From assembly GCA_017305195.1 (NCBI GenBank), contig JAFKMU010000038.1, positions 112,372 to 176,371 of the forward strand: a stretch of 64,000 nt of DNA, given 5' to 3'. Shown piece by piece: positions 34,126-41,824 of this stretch. Both the position numbers and the translations under genes were made by a program. How positions within the stretch are numbered: position 1 is the stretch's first letter; each line of letters starts with the position of its first letter. The notes beneath the pieces are model-generated. The model was not told the DNA's origin and searched no databases. It saw nothing but the letters and a program-made list of their open reading frames with translations. The DNA is from Verrucomicrobiota bacterium (GTDB lineage: Bacteria > Verrucomicrobiota > Verrucomicrobiia > Chthoniobacterales > Terrimicrobiaceae).

Positions 34126-35673
34126 CTAATGCCGCGAGGCAAAGCGCTTCGTGCGACCGGCCATCTTCACCGCCACGCGGCCCGAATGCGTCCCCGCGCC
34201 GCCCGAGGAAATCATTCCCGCCATTTCCGCCTCGGCCATCATGCGCAGGGCGTCGGCGGCGTGGCTCGACCAATCGTGCACAGGTTCGTCGCTGGCCCGA
34301 CCGCCCTCCCCCTGGCTGCGCGTATGGTAATTTGCCAGCGCCTCCAGCCCCGCCTCGCAGGCCGGGATGCGAAACGACATGCGCGGCATGAGCTGGCGCA
34401 GGCGGTTGATCCCCACCCAGATATCCGCCGTGCGCGGAATGACGCGGGTATTGACCAACCCCGCCGCAGTGAGTTCGCTCTGGAAGGTGCGCCCGCTGCG
34501 CTCGGTCACCGCCGCGTCGTGCGGCAGGTAGTGGATTCCGTAATGGTAGCCCTTGGCCAGCATGCGCGAGACGCGCTGCACCGGCGTGAGGTCGAGCGGC
34601 GTATCCGCACTGGACAGATCGACATCAACGACGCGAATCTCGCGCCCCACGAACTGCACGTACCACACCACGGTATTGAGCGGGCTGCCGAGATCCCAGA
34701 AGGTATGGACGAGTCCGCAGCCGTCCACCGGCCCGCCGGTGATCGCTCCCTGCCGCCGCAGGTTGTCAAGGAGCGGCGCATAGATGGCTCCGTCGATCGG
34801 CGCGCGAAAACATTCGTCAAAGGTCGTGGGAAATTCCCGGTACATGAAGACCCCCAGGCTCGCCCGCCGCCGCGCGTACCAGGTGCGCTGCCCGAGGTCG
34901 AGCGGGCGCCCGATCTCGGCTTCCTTCTCCGCAAAGTAGGTACGCAGCTCCGGGTCGATGCGCGACTCGTCGCCTGCCTCTCGGTAGGTGGGGTCGTTCC
35001 ACCAGGGAAAGAAAAACAACCGCCAGTCCTGGAGCGTGCGCCGTCCTGCGGGAATCGCCAGGGCGTCTTTCACCAGTGTCCAAAGGTGGCCGTTCCGCCC
35101 GCCTTTCCACGTGGTCTCGATGATGGTCACACCATGCTCGGCCGAAGGCAGCGCGCCAGTGAGGATTTCCTCAGAGCGCCCGGGATCATCCGCCTGGATC
35201 ACGCCCCACTCGGAGATGTGGAGGAGCTGATTGGTGCCGCCGCGCGCGTTTTTTCCCGCATAGATCGCGCTCACGGTATCGCCGGAGCGCGTCTGGAGCT
35301 GCCACGAGCTGTCATTGTCGCGCACCACGAGGAAGCGCTCCCGGATGGCCGCGGGGAGCGAGTCAAACGCCACCTTGCAAATGCCGCTCAGCTTTTTGCT
35401 CGCGTCATCCTGGTTGCGGTCGACGATGCTGATCTGCCTCCCGGCGTGGAATATTGCCTCATCCGCCGCATAGACATCGATGGCCGTGCTCATGCCGAGA
35501 CGGCGGGCCTTGAGGATGATGAGCTTGCGATGCCCCTCGGCGAGGGCCTGAAACACCGCCTCCTGCTCGGGGCGCGGCACGAAGGGAATCACCCGCCCGG
35601 TCTCGGCGTCCTTGATGGAATACAGGTTGCGCAGCCGCCACAGGCGGTCCTTGAGATGGTCGACTTTCATCAT
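34126..35673 (-). CDS. Phage terminase large subunit
   Basis: 515 aa from ATG 35673, overlapping the small terminase stop by 4 bp. ATPase: deviant Walker A KARRLGMST (residues 55-63) and Walker B-like QLLHISEWG with catalytic Glu. The nuclease domain has HTFWDLGSP (first Asp), VVDVDL and the C-terminal DWSSHAADALR (last metal Asp). It packages DNA into proheads by docking on the portal, which is missing here. Confidence 0.92.
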   Translation of the reverse strand: MMKVDHLKDRLWRLRNLYSIKDAETGRVIPFVPRPEQEAVFQALAEGHRKLIILKARRLGMSTAIDVYAADEAIFHAGRQISIVDRNQDDASKKLSGICKVAFDSLPAAIRERFLVVRDNDSSWQLQTRSGDTVSAIYAGKNARGGTNQLLHISEWGVIQADDPGRSEEILTGALPSAEHGVTIIETTWKGGRNGHLWTLVKDALAIPAGRRTLQDWRLFFFPWWNDPTYREAGDESRIDPELRTYFAEKEAEIGRPLDLGQRTWYARRRASLGVFMYREFPTTFDECFRAPIDGAIYAPLLDNLRRQGAITGGPVDGCGLVHTFWDLGSPLNTVVWYVQFVGREIRVVDVDLSSADTPLDLTPVQRVSRMLAKGYHYGIHYLPHDAAVTERSGRTFQSELTAAGLVNTRVIPRTADIWVGINRLRQLMPRMSFRIPACEAGLEALANYHTRSQGEGGRASDEPVHDWSSHAADALRMMAEAEMAGMISSGGAGTHSGRVAVKMAGRTKRFASRH

Positions 35674-36137
35674 TCCGCTCCCTCCCGGCGTTCGCCCGCG
35701 GCGCGGATTCCATCGAGGAAATCCAACAGAGTGTCGGACGATTCGCCCTTTGGCTCGTATTTCTCGCCGTACTTCTTCGGCGCGAGGCGGGCGATCATCC
35801 ACTTCCGCGCCTCCACCCTCAGACGCGAACGTGATATTGCCTCCTCCCGCAGCACGATGGTGCGCAGGCCGGTTTTTGATTCTTTTTCCACAAAGTCATT
35901 CGTCCCGTCATCCGCGATGTCGAGGATCTCGTCAAAGAGCGCGTCCGCCTGGTGCTCGCGCGCCAGCGCGTACTGCGTGCGAAACGTCTCGTCCGCCTGG
36001 AGCCAGCGGTAGACGGAGGCCAGCGACGGCATCCCGGCATCGCCGCAGATCCGGCGCAGGCTCTCGCCGCCCGCCAGGCGTTCACAGATCACCGCGCCGA
36101 GGGCCGCGCTTCGCCTCACTCGTTGTTTAGCCGACAT
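35670..36137 (-). CDS. Phage terminase small subunit
   Basis: 155 aa. The N-terminal HTH (AVICERLAGGESLRRICGDAG; SLASVYRWLQADETFR) recognises DNA ends; middle coiled region REHQADALFDEILDIADDG and RVEARKWMIARLAPKKYGEK are conserved in small terminases of this type. It is the first gene after the second copy of the phage start motif. Confidence 0.88.
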   Translation of the reverse strand: MSAKQRVRRSAALGAVICERLAGGESLRRICGDAGMPSLASVYRWLQADETFRTQYALAREHQADALFDEILDIADDGTNDFVEKESKTGLRTIVLREEAISRSRLRVEARKWMIARLAPKKYGEKYEPKGESSDTLLDFLDGIRAAGERREGAE

Positions 36138-36150
36138 ATATAAGGAGAAA
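36135..36150 (-). promoter_or_regulatory. Phage start-site motif, copy b
   Basis: TTTCTCCTTATATATG; the ATG is the start of the small terminase gene. Same core as copies at 33026 and 41525. Confidence 0.5.
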
Positions 36151-36203
36151 CTAACAAATTAAACCCCCGACTCCAAGCCAAAAGACAGCGCTCGCCGCGA
36201 GGC

Positions 36204-36623
36204 TTAGCGAACCTTGATCGGCGCGCGCACGACCCAGATGTCGAGGGGTTTTTCCACGCCGGGGCGCTTCACCGTCACGAGCACGCGGGTGCCCGGACTG
36301 CCGCGCAGGAGCGAGGCAATGTCGTCGATGGTGAATCCCGCCACGGATGTGCCGTCGATGCGCACGATCTCGTCATTCGCCAGCAGCCCCGCAGCCTTGG
36401 CCCCAGAGTCAGGCAATACCTGCATGATCCGGCAAACCCCGGAGTCCTCCATGATCGCCGCGCCGATGCCCGAGATGGGGGCGGCGAATGGCGTCGGGAT
36501 GGGCGTGGGCAGAGGGGCGATGAAGTAGTCCCGGTCGTTGGTCGGCCCGATGGCGCGCGACGCGGGAACACCCGCGGCCAGCGCGACCGCAACCACCAGC
36601 AGAAGTTTTTCGACCTGGACCAT
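36204..36623 (-). CDS. Exported single-PDZ-domain protein in phage lysis region
   Basis: 139 aa. Signal peptide LLLVVAVALAAGVPASRA, a Pro-rich linker (IAPLPTPIPTPFAAP), then a PDZ domain: GIGAAIMEDSG, VLPDSGAKAAGLLANDEIV, RIDGTSVAGFTIDDIASLL, PGTRVLVTVKRPG. No protease domain. It sits between the endolysin-like and terminase genes. PDZ domains bind protein C-termini, so it could tether or modulate an envelope protease or exported phage protein in the periplasm (inference). Confidence 0.8.
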   Translation of the reverse strand: MVQVEKLLLVVAVALAAGVPASRAIGPTNDRDYFIAPLPTPIPTPFAAPISGIGAAIMEDSGVCRIMQVLPDSGAKAAGLLANDEIVRIDGTSVAGFTIDDIASLLRGSPGTRVLVTVKRPGVEKPLDIWVVRAPIKVR

Positions 36624-36649
36624 TTCGAGACCCTACACAATGGCGCGGA

Positions 36650-37183
36650 TTACGCGAACGAAAGAAACCGCACAAACCACCCCGGAAACGAAAGCGCCCT
36701 CTGGCGGCGATGCACGCCATCGCCCTCCCGACCGCCTCCCGCGTCGGTGTTTCCCTCGATCGTGGTCAAGGTCCGCCCGGAGATGCTCTCGACGAAGCCG
36801 ATATGGGAGAGCCTCAGGAGGAACACGGCGATGTCTCCCGCCTGGGGCGGGCGCTTTCCGTCGTTCTCCCAGACCTCGACGCCGTACCGGCCCCGGCACC
36901 AGTCGAGGAAATAGCGCACCGCCGCCTCGCGCGGGAGCGCCTTGACCCTCGGCCGCCACCCCTGCCGGACGGCCTCCGCCAGACAAAAGCACACGAAGGC
37001 CGCGCACCATGGCTCGCGGTTTTCATCCCCGGCCGGGTAGCTCGTATCGTTCCAGAAAAGCGCAATCTCCGGCCCCTGGTTGCGCGAGGTTTCCCGCACG
37101 CCGACATGGCGGATCGCGACCTCCAGCGGGGTCGGCGCGGTCTGGACCGCCGGGGCGTTCATTCGCTGCACGCGGCCCATCAT
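36650..37183 (-). CDS. CHAP-like peptidoglycan hydrolase (phage endolysin candidate)
   Basis: 177 aa from ATG 37183, overlapping the upstream stop by 4 bp. EVAIRHVGVRETSRNQGPEI, then PWCAAFVCFCL with the nucleophile Cys, RPPQAGDIAVFL and HIGFVESI with the catalytic His are the NlpC/P60-CHAP amidase/endopeptidase pattern. No signal peptide, so release through a holin is expected. Two short hydrophobic proteins that could be holins are encoded just upstream. Confidence 0.78.
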   Translation of the reverse strand: MMGRVQRMNAPAVQTAPTPLEVAIRHVGVRETSRNQGPEIALFWNDTSYPAGDENREPWCAAFVCFCLAEAVRQGWRPRVKALPREAAVRYFLDWCRGRYGVEVWENDGKRPPQAGDIAVFLLRLSHIGFVESISGRTLTTIEGNTDAGGGREGDGVHRRQRALSFPGWFVRFLSFA

Positions 37184-37590
37184 TCCGCCCAGGGTTGAGA
37201 CATCGACCACAGCCCGCCGCAAAGCCGCACCGCCGCCCAGATGATGCGTCGATGCAGCCAGCCCACGCCGACGCTCTGCATCGCCTCGAGGAAGAGGGCA
37301 TCGCATTGCGCGCGCCTCTTTCCATGGGGCTCGCCGCCGCGCAGCGAATACAGCCAGTCGTGCAGCACCGCCGGGAACTTCGCGGGTCCGTAGGGATCGA
37401 AGCCGGGAATGTTCCAGAAGATGGAAGGGATTGAAGCGTAGTCGGTGACAAACCCCGCCGGCACCTCGAAGCGCTCGCCGTCTTTGGAGACATACACGAG
37501 CGGCGCGAGGAGGGCCTGACGGCCGTCTTTATAGCTCATCCACCGGAAGCCCGGAAGCGGCTCAATGAATCCCTGCGTCGGAGGAGTCAC
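37180..37590 (-). CDS. DUF1353-family phage protein
   Basis: 136 aa. FEVPAGFVTDYASIPSIFWNI and AVLHDWLYSL, with CDALFLEAMQSVGVG, are the conserved blocks of DUF1353, common in phage tail/lysis regions and of unknown function. It is coupled to neighbours on both sides by 4-bp overlaps. Confidence 0.8.
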   Translation of the reverse strand: MTPPTQGFIEPLPGFRWMSYKDGRQALLAPLVYVSKDGERFEVPAGFVTDYASIPSIFWNIPGFDPYGPAKFPAVLHDWLYSLRGGEPHGKRRAQCDALFLEAMQSVGVGWLHRRIIWAAVRLCGGLWSMSQPWAE

Positions 37591-37814
37591 TTCGCCGGGT
37601 CCTTGATTGGGGACGGGAAGAAATACGCTGCCGTGCCAAGCACTGCCCCGGCTGCCGCCGCTCCTCCCACCGCCTGCCAGTTCTGGGTAGCGCCATTGGC
37701 CTGCACATACTGCACCGCCGCAGTGGCCCCGCCCGTCACCGCCGCACCGATCACTCCGGCCACTGCTCCAAAGAGCACGGCCCCGACTTTTGATACTCCA
37801 TTTTTCAAGTTCAT
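37587..37814 (-). CDS. Small two-helix membrane protein, holin-like
   Basis: 75 aa from ATG 37814. Two Gly/Ala-rich hydrophobic segments (VGAVLFGAVAGVIGAAVTGG; GGAAAAGAVLGTAAYFF) separated by a polar Gln/Asn turn, with a basic start. Position in the lysis cassette suggests a holin (inference). Confidence 0.6.
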   Translation of the reverse strand: MNLKNGVSKVGAVLFGAVAGVIGAAVTGGATAAVQYVQANGATQNWQAVGGAAAAGAVLGTAAYFFPSPIKDPAK

Positions 37815-37818
37815 ATCT

Positions 37819-38118
37819 TTAGCGTCTCCGAACTTCCGCCGTGAGCTGCTCGACCGCCCTGGCGACCTGCTGCTGCGCCTCGGCAGTCTTTTGCATGGCC
37901 TCGGAATTCTGCGAAACGATGGCAAGGGTCGCCGCCTTTCCGTCCCGGAGTTCGGAGATGAGCGCCTGATTTGTCGAAGCCCGCTCATCCCATACGTACC
38001 GCAGCGCCACCAGCAGCGCCAGGGACAGCACGCCCCAGCCGCCCAGCTTGTAAAGAAGCAGAATGATATTGGCAAAACGGTCCCCGGCCTGTGCGGCCGC
38101 ACGAAGTTCCTCAGTCAT
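37819..38118 (-). CDS. Membrane protein with one helix and coiled coil (holin/spanin-like)
   Basis: 99 aa. N-terminal polar helix, a transmembrane segment GGWGVLSLALLVALRYVW, then a long coiled coil (EAMQKTAEAQQQVARAVEQL) ending VRRR. This layout is seen in phage lysis-accessory proteins. It overlaps the upstream gene by 4 bp. Confidence 0.6.
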   Translation of the reverse strand: MTEELRAAAQAGDRFANIILLLYKLGGWGVLSLALLVALRYVWDERASTNQALISELRDGKAATLAIVSQNSEAMQKTAEAQQQVARAVEQLTAEVRRR

Positions 38119-38498
38119 GGCGTTTCCTCAGATGTCGGCCAATCGGCCGCGGTTACCTGGCGAACGGGCATCGACAACAGCAGGTCCCGGGCACCGGAGA
38201 AACCCTGTCCCCGGCCCGCCCATGTCAAAAGCGAAACCGGCAATACCGGCGTCCCGTCAGCAAGCGCGACCGGGTTGATTTTGTGAACCGGAGAGGAGGC
38301 GTTAAACTCATCTAGTTGCACGTCCTTCCCCGTCGCCACCGAAACAAGACCCGCCATCACGGACCGCTGCTCATTCGTAAACGTCCCCCGGCTGAATTCC
38401 GCCGTCAGCGCCTCGATCTGCTCAGGCGGCAAATCGGCGAACTTCGTCACCACGCCCGCCGCCAGCGACGCCATCAGCTGCGATACTAAATCACTCAT
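38115..38498 (-). CDS. Small phage protein, unknown function
   Basis: 127 aa. An acidic-to-neutral helical N-terminus (LVSQLMASLAAGVVTKFADL; EQIEALTAEFSRGTFTNEQR) and a beta-rich C-terminus (PVLPVSLLTWAGRGQGF). No signal peptide or known motif. Linked by 4-bp overlaps on both sides in the tail-to-lysis run. Confidence 0.55.
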   Translation of the reverse strand: MSDLVSQLMASLAAGVVTKFADLPPEQIEALTAEFSRGTFTNEQRSVMAGLVSVATGKDVQLDEFNASSPVHKINPVALADGTPVLPVSLLTWAGRGQGFSGARDLLLSMPVRQVTAADWPTSEETP

Positions 38499-39298
38499 GG
38501 CGTGCCTCCAAATGCGGCAAACACGCCATCACAAGCTGTCTTCAGCGCGACGAGGTCTATGGCGGCTCCAAAGCCGTAAAGCGCGACGGTGCTTTGCGTC
38601 GGATTGGCTCCTCCGCGAGCCAATACGGTCATGGGATATGATGCAAGGGAAGCCGACGCCGATGCACTGGAACCGGAGTTTACACCCACCTGCCAATTGA
38701 CCAAGCTTGATGAGGCACGAGAGTACCCAATCAAACCGGACGTAATGGCGAACCCGGAATCCGTGGGAACCAGCTGCGCCGTGCGCGCTGAGATGAATTG
38801 CGTATCGAGCGTCTTGAACAGATGCACGCCAGGGCTGATATTCGCCCCAAAAAGAGCTTCCGTGTTGGCGCTCGTCACCGCATTGCTAACATATGCCCAT
38901 TGAGACAGATTGCCCGGGGATAAAGAGGCTTGATCCACTCCGGTTGCAAGGTACTTCGTCGCTCCATCCCCCCTGAGCCCGCTCGCGGCACCGGCGGGAG
39001 TGTGGTCGCCGGCGACAAAGTTGAAATTTGTTAGCAACGAGGGTGTTCCCGCCGCATACCTGGCTTTCGCGAGGCAGGCGGGAAGACTTGAGACGCCAAG
39101 GAAAATTCCCATCTCGGAAATCGACAACCAGAGCCCCATGTCCTTTAAGGAGATGAAAAAATCGGAAAGCCTTCGCTTCGTCCCCCGCTCGGTGTAGAGA
39201 CCGTTCTGAAGCCCACCACCGGCGGCCGCAATACGCGCAAAGTAATCCACCGCGTCCGCATCAAGCCGCGCCGATCGCCGCCATGGCATCGTCATCAA
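38495..39298 (-). CDS. Phage tail-associated/receptor-binding candidate, unknown family
   Basis: 267 aa. N-terminal helix (ADAVDYFARIAAAGGGLQ) followed by a Gly/Ser/Ala-rich beta protein (FNFVAGDHTPAG; ANTEALFGANISPGVH; NWQVGVNSGSSASASASL) that resembles lectin-fold capsule-binding domains in composition. Coupled by 4-bp overlaps to the genes on both sides. Role inferred from position next to the tail fibre. Confidence 0.5.
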   Translation of the reverse strand: MMTMPWRRSARLDADAVDYFARIAAAGGGLQNGLYTERGTKRRLSDFFISLKDMGLWLSISEMGIFLGVSSLPACLAKARYAAGTPSLLTNFNFVAGDHTPAGAASGLRGDGATKYLATGVDQASLSPGNLSQWAYVSNAVTSANTEALFGANISPGVHLFKTLDTQFISARTAQLVPTDSGFAITSGLIGYSRASSSLVNWQVGVNSGSSASASASLASYPMTVLARGGANPTQSTVALYGFGAAIDLVALKTACDGVFAAFGGTP

Positions 39299-39774
39299 TA
39301 ACCCTCCTCGAGCTCAAGTACGATACGGAATTTCAGTCCGGTCGCCGTGTGAGTTGGCGTCCCCTGCGTCACCGCCGCCAGATAGAGTGTTTCACCCGTG
39401 ACGGAAAACCGGATGTCACAGTCCGCCTGTCCAAAACGGCAGCCGCCGAGATCCTTGCTGGCCGTGGCCGTGACAAAGCCGACGATGTGCTCGGCATTCG
39501 AGTCGCTGATCGACGGTGCGGAATTGACCGTTCCCAGGCTGACATCAGCCTTGAGGAAATACAGGTCCATGGCCACGCCCTGATCGTCCTTATCGAGGAC
39601 CCCGACCGAGACAACTCGCCCGCGGATCTTCTGCGCTGCACTTTGCCCGGGATTCGCATAGTTCCCGACATCGAGCTGCGCTCGGTCAAAAAGCACATCG
39701 CCAGCGGAATAGACGCTGCTGTCGAGCACGGGAACAAAATCAACAATTACGGTGCGGAAGTTCTCAATAATCAT
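39295..39774 (-). CDS. Phage protein of beta-barrel type, tail region
   Basis: 159 aa from ATG 39774 (MIIENFRTVIVDFVPVLD). VYSAGDVLFDRAQLD, IRGRVVSVGVLDKDDQG and LYFLKADVSLG suggest a compact beta structure, similar to proteins found beside tail genes in podoviruses. No family name can be given. Confidence 0.55.
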   Translation of the reverse strand: MIIENFRTVIVDFVPVLDSSVYSAGDVLFDRAQLDVGNYANPGQSAAQKIRGRVVSVGVLDKDDQGVAMDLYFLKADVSLGTVNSAPSISDSNAEHIVGFVTATASKDLGGCRFGQADCDIRFSVTGETLYLAAVTQGTPTHTATGLKFRIVLELEEGY

Positions 39775-40190
39775 GGCTTTAGGAGTGGGGCAATTTCCGC
39801 GAAGAGTTCGGGAAGGGTGCAGGGTGCGTCGGGAAGAGTCTGGCCGGATGCGTAGGCGACTTGAACGGCGTTGACCCAAGAGAGTGCGGTCGCGCATTTT
39901 GGCGGGAGATCCACCGGCTGCGCGGCGAATTTTCGCTCGACGTCAGAGAGGTTCAGGAGCGCAATGGCGTCGAAACCGAACGACGCGAGGTGCTCGGATA
40001 CCGCGCGCGTACGTGCTGGCTCGACATACTCAGCGGTTTCGTTTTCTGGAGCCCACTCGGAATATACCTCCTGCCATCCTCCGGAAACGTCCCGACCGTC
40101 CAAAGACACAATTACGGATCCGGCCTCTACCGTCAGAAGCTCGACCGATGAACGCGAAGCATTAGCAAATTTCGCGAAAATAATCGTCAT
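39771..40190 (-). CDS. Small phage protein downstream of tail fibre, unknown
   Basis: 139 aa. MTIIFAKFANASRSSVELL start, middle WQEVYSEWAPENETAEYVEP, C-terminal PDAPCTLPELFAEIAPLL. Overlaps the tail fibre stop by 4 bp. Position suggests a fibre chaperone or accessory (inference). Confidence 0.5.
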   Translation of the reverse strand: MTIIFAKFANASRSSVELLTVEAGSVIVSLDGRDVSGGWQEVYSEWAPENETAEYVEPARTRAVSEHLASFGFDAIALLNLSDVERKFAAQPVDLPPKCATALSWVNAVQVAYASGQTLPDAPCTLPELFAEIAPLLKP

Positions 40191-41527
40191 CCCTTGATCT
40201 CCTGAAGAGTGAACGTCTGCGTCAGCGTTCCGTTGAATTTCGACCCCGGCGTATAGAGGCGATTGAAGAAAAGGGTCACACTAGTATTTGGTCCGCATCG
40301 AATAGAATAGGTTTGCGATGATATAGACGCCGGTGAATCGGTGTACTCAAAAAACACCTGATTAGCATACCCGTCTCCGCCAATGCTCGACATCCATGAT
40401 CCAAGAGCGTCGTCGCTGACGTTTGGTTTGAATACGCAATAAGTCGCGGCGGCAGGAGCTGCCGAACTAACAAAGCCCCCGAACAAAATCTTTATTTTAT
40501 TCGACGTGGAAAGAGGAGTTATTGAAGCAGACATAATTTGAAGCCCCTCGCCTTTTTGCGGCTTCGTATTGTCATACGGAATTTGCGATGTCGTAGAAAA
40601 CTCGTCATTTCTTGAGACAGTCACCGTTTGAAGCACTGCCCCCGCCGGAGCGATGGCGTTCCATAGATCGGAGGAGCAAAGGCTAGAGTCAATAAACCCG
40701 GAAGCAAATTTCCCGCGTCCGGTGCTGTCTGCCGTGAAAATTCCCTCTCCGATCTTCGCCAGGGTAATAAACGCATCGGCCATCTTGGCCCTGCCCGTCG
40801 TGTCGGCGGAAAAAATGCCGTCTGCGAGCTTCACAGTCGCAATCGAACCATCCGCAACTCCTGGCACAGGATCAGTCCAATTCCCTGCGCTCGTTCCATT
40901 TGCAACCCATAAGGAAGCGTCGCTAAGTTGCACTCCAACCTGTCCAAGAAAATCAGGAACGGCTGAAGGTCTATCAGCTTCCGTCAGCCAAGTCTTTGTT
41001 CCCTCGCCGAAAACCTGCTGGGTCAGGTTCAGCCACACCGCCAGTTGCGACGGCGTAAATGTTCGCGGCTGCAAATCCGCGCCGAATCCGATCACGGAAT
41101 TCCCCACCGCCGTCATCGCCGATTTCTCGCCATCGCTCTCGCGCACCTTCAGCGACCGGTCAAAGGCTCGCGCATTCTGCTGGTTCAGCATGGTCTGGCG
41201 ATCGAGGGCGCGTTCGTGAGTTTTTGCGGGGAACTCCCCATTCTCCTCATACACCGTGGTCTGGACTGCGCTGACCTCGCGATAGATCGTCACCCGAGAG
41301 GTGGTCGGCACGATGGAAACAGTCCATACAGACCCTCCGTTTTCATTGCCTGCACCCGCCACGGAATACCCGCCGCCCTCCTCCAGTTCCGCATCATTCC
41401 CTGCGGCATCCGTCACCACGACCCGCAGGTCGCCGCTTTCAAAGAAGTAAAACGGCACCGGGTACGCGATCTCCGTTGATTCGTTTCCCCAGTACTGCAC
41501 GCGATTTGTTTCGTTCTGTATGCTCAT
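40187..41527 (-). CDS. Tail fibre protein, T7 gp17-like N-terminus
   Basis: 446 aa from ATG 41527. The first ~150 residues (RVQYWGNESTEIAYPVPFYF; TSRVTIYREVSAVQTTVYEE; ALDRQTMLNQQNARAFDRSL) are the virion-anchoring domain of podovirus tail fibres. A repetitive stretch (ADGIFSADTTGRAKMADAFI; GEGIFTADSTGRGKFASGFI) forms the shaft, and a beta-rich C-terminal domain likely binds the receptor. It opens the longest phage transcription unit, right behind the start motif. Confidence 0.85.
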   Translation of the reverse strand: MSIQNETNRVQYWGNESTEIAYPVPFYFFESGDLRVVVTDAAGNDAELEEGGGYSVAGAGNENGGSVWTVSIVPTTSRVTIYREVSAVQTTVYEENGEFPAKTHERALDRQTMLNQQNARAFDRSLKVRESDGEKSAMTAVGNSVIGFGADLQPRTFTPSQLAVWLNLTQQVFGEGTKTWLTEADRPSAVPDFLGQVGVQLSDASLWVANGTSAGNWTDPVPGVADGSIATVKLADGIFSADTTGRAKMADAFITLAKIGEGIFTADSTGRGKFASGFIDSSLCSSDLWNAIAPAGAVLQTVTVSRNDEFSTTSQIPYDNTKPQKGEGLQIMSASITPLSTSNKIKILFGGFVSSAAPAAATYCVFKPNVSDDALGSWMSSIGGDGYANQVFFEYTDSPASISSQTYSIRCGPNTSVTLFFNRLYTPGSKFNGTLTQTFTLQEIKG

Positions 41528-41542
41528 GGATATAAGGAGAAA
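41525..41542 (-). promoter_or_regulatory. Phage start-site motif, copy a
   Basis: TTTCTCCTTATATCCATG; the ATG starts the tail fibre gene. Core TTTCTCCTTA shared with 33026-33041 and 36135-36150. It is the reverse of a Shine-Dalgarno box, so it is not a ribosome site for these genes. Confidence 0.5.
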
Positions 41543-41824
41543 TATCACAAGCTGCCATGTCATCAAAGCCCAAACCACCCGCAAACCAACCCCTCACGCC
41601 GAAAACCCCGTCCATCCGCGCTAGGGATGCAACACCCGCTAACCGGCAAACCGCCCATTTTCCGTCCAATCCCCGAAAAAAAACGCACCCGGGCTCCTTT
41701 CCCGGGCCTCCCGCACGCCCTCGCGCCGTGCAACCTCCGTTGTCCCAAGTGACAATTTCCGCACAGTCTTCGCCAACACACGCAGAGTCGGTTTGGGATT
41801 GATGGCGTTACGTTGGGCTCCACT
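41543..41824. other. Right edge of prophage module, non-coding
   Basis: No gene is credible here. A CCCGGG-CTCCTTT-CCCGGG hairpin lies near 41688-41706. The promoter of the oxidoreductase gene should be in the last 100 bp, but no clear boxes are seen. No repeat in common with the left edge was noticed. Confidence 0.5.

Noticed and set aside
41543..41824. Prophage attachment site
   Set aside because: No direct repeat shared with the left edge at 19203-19610 was found by reading.
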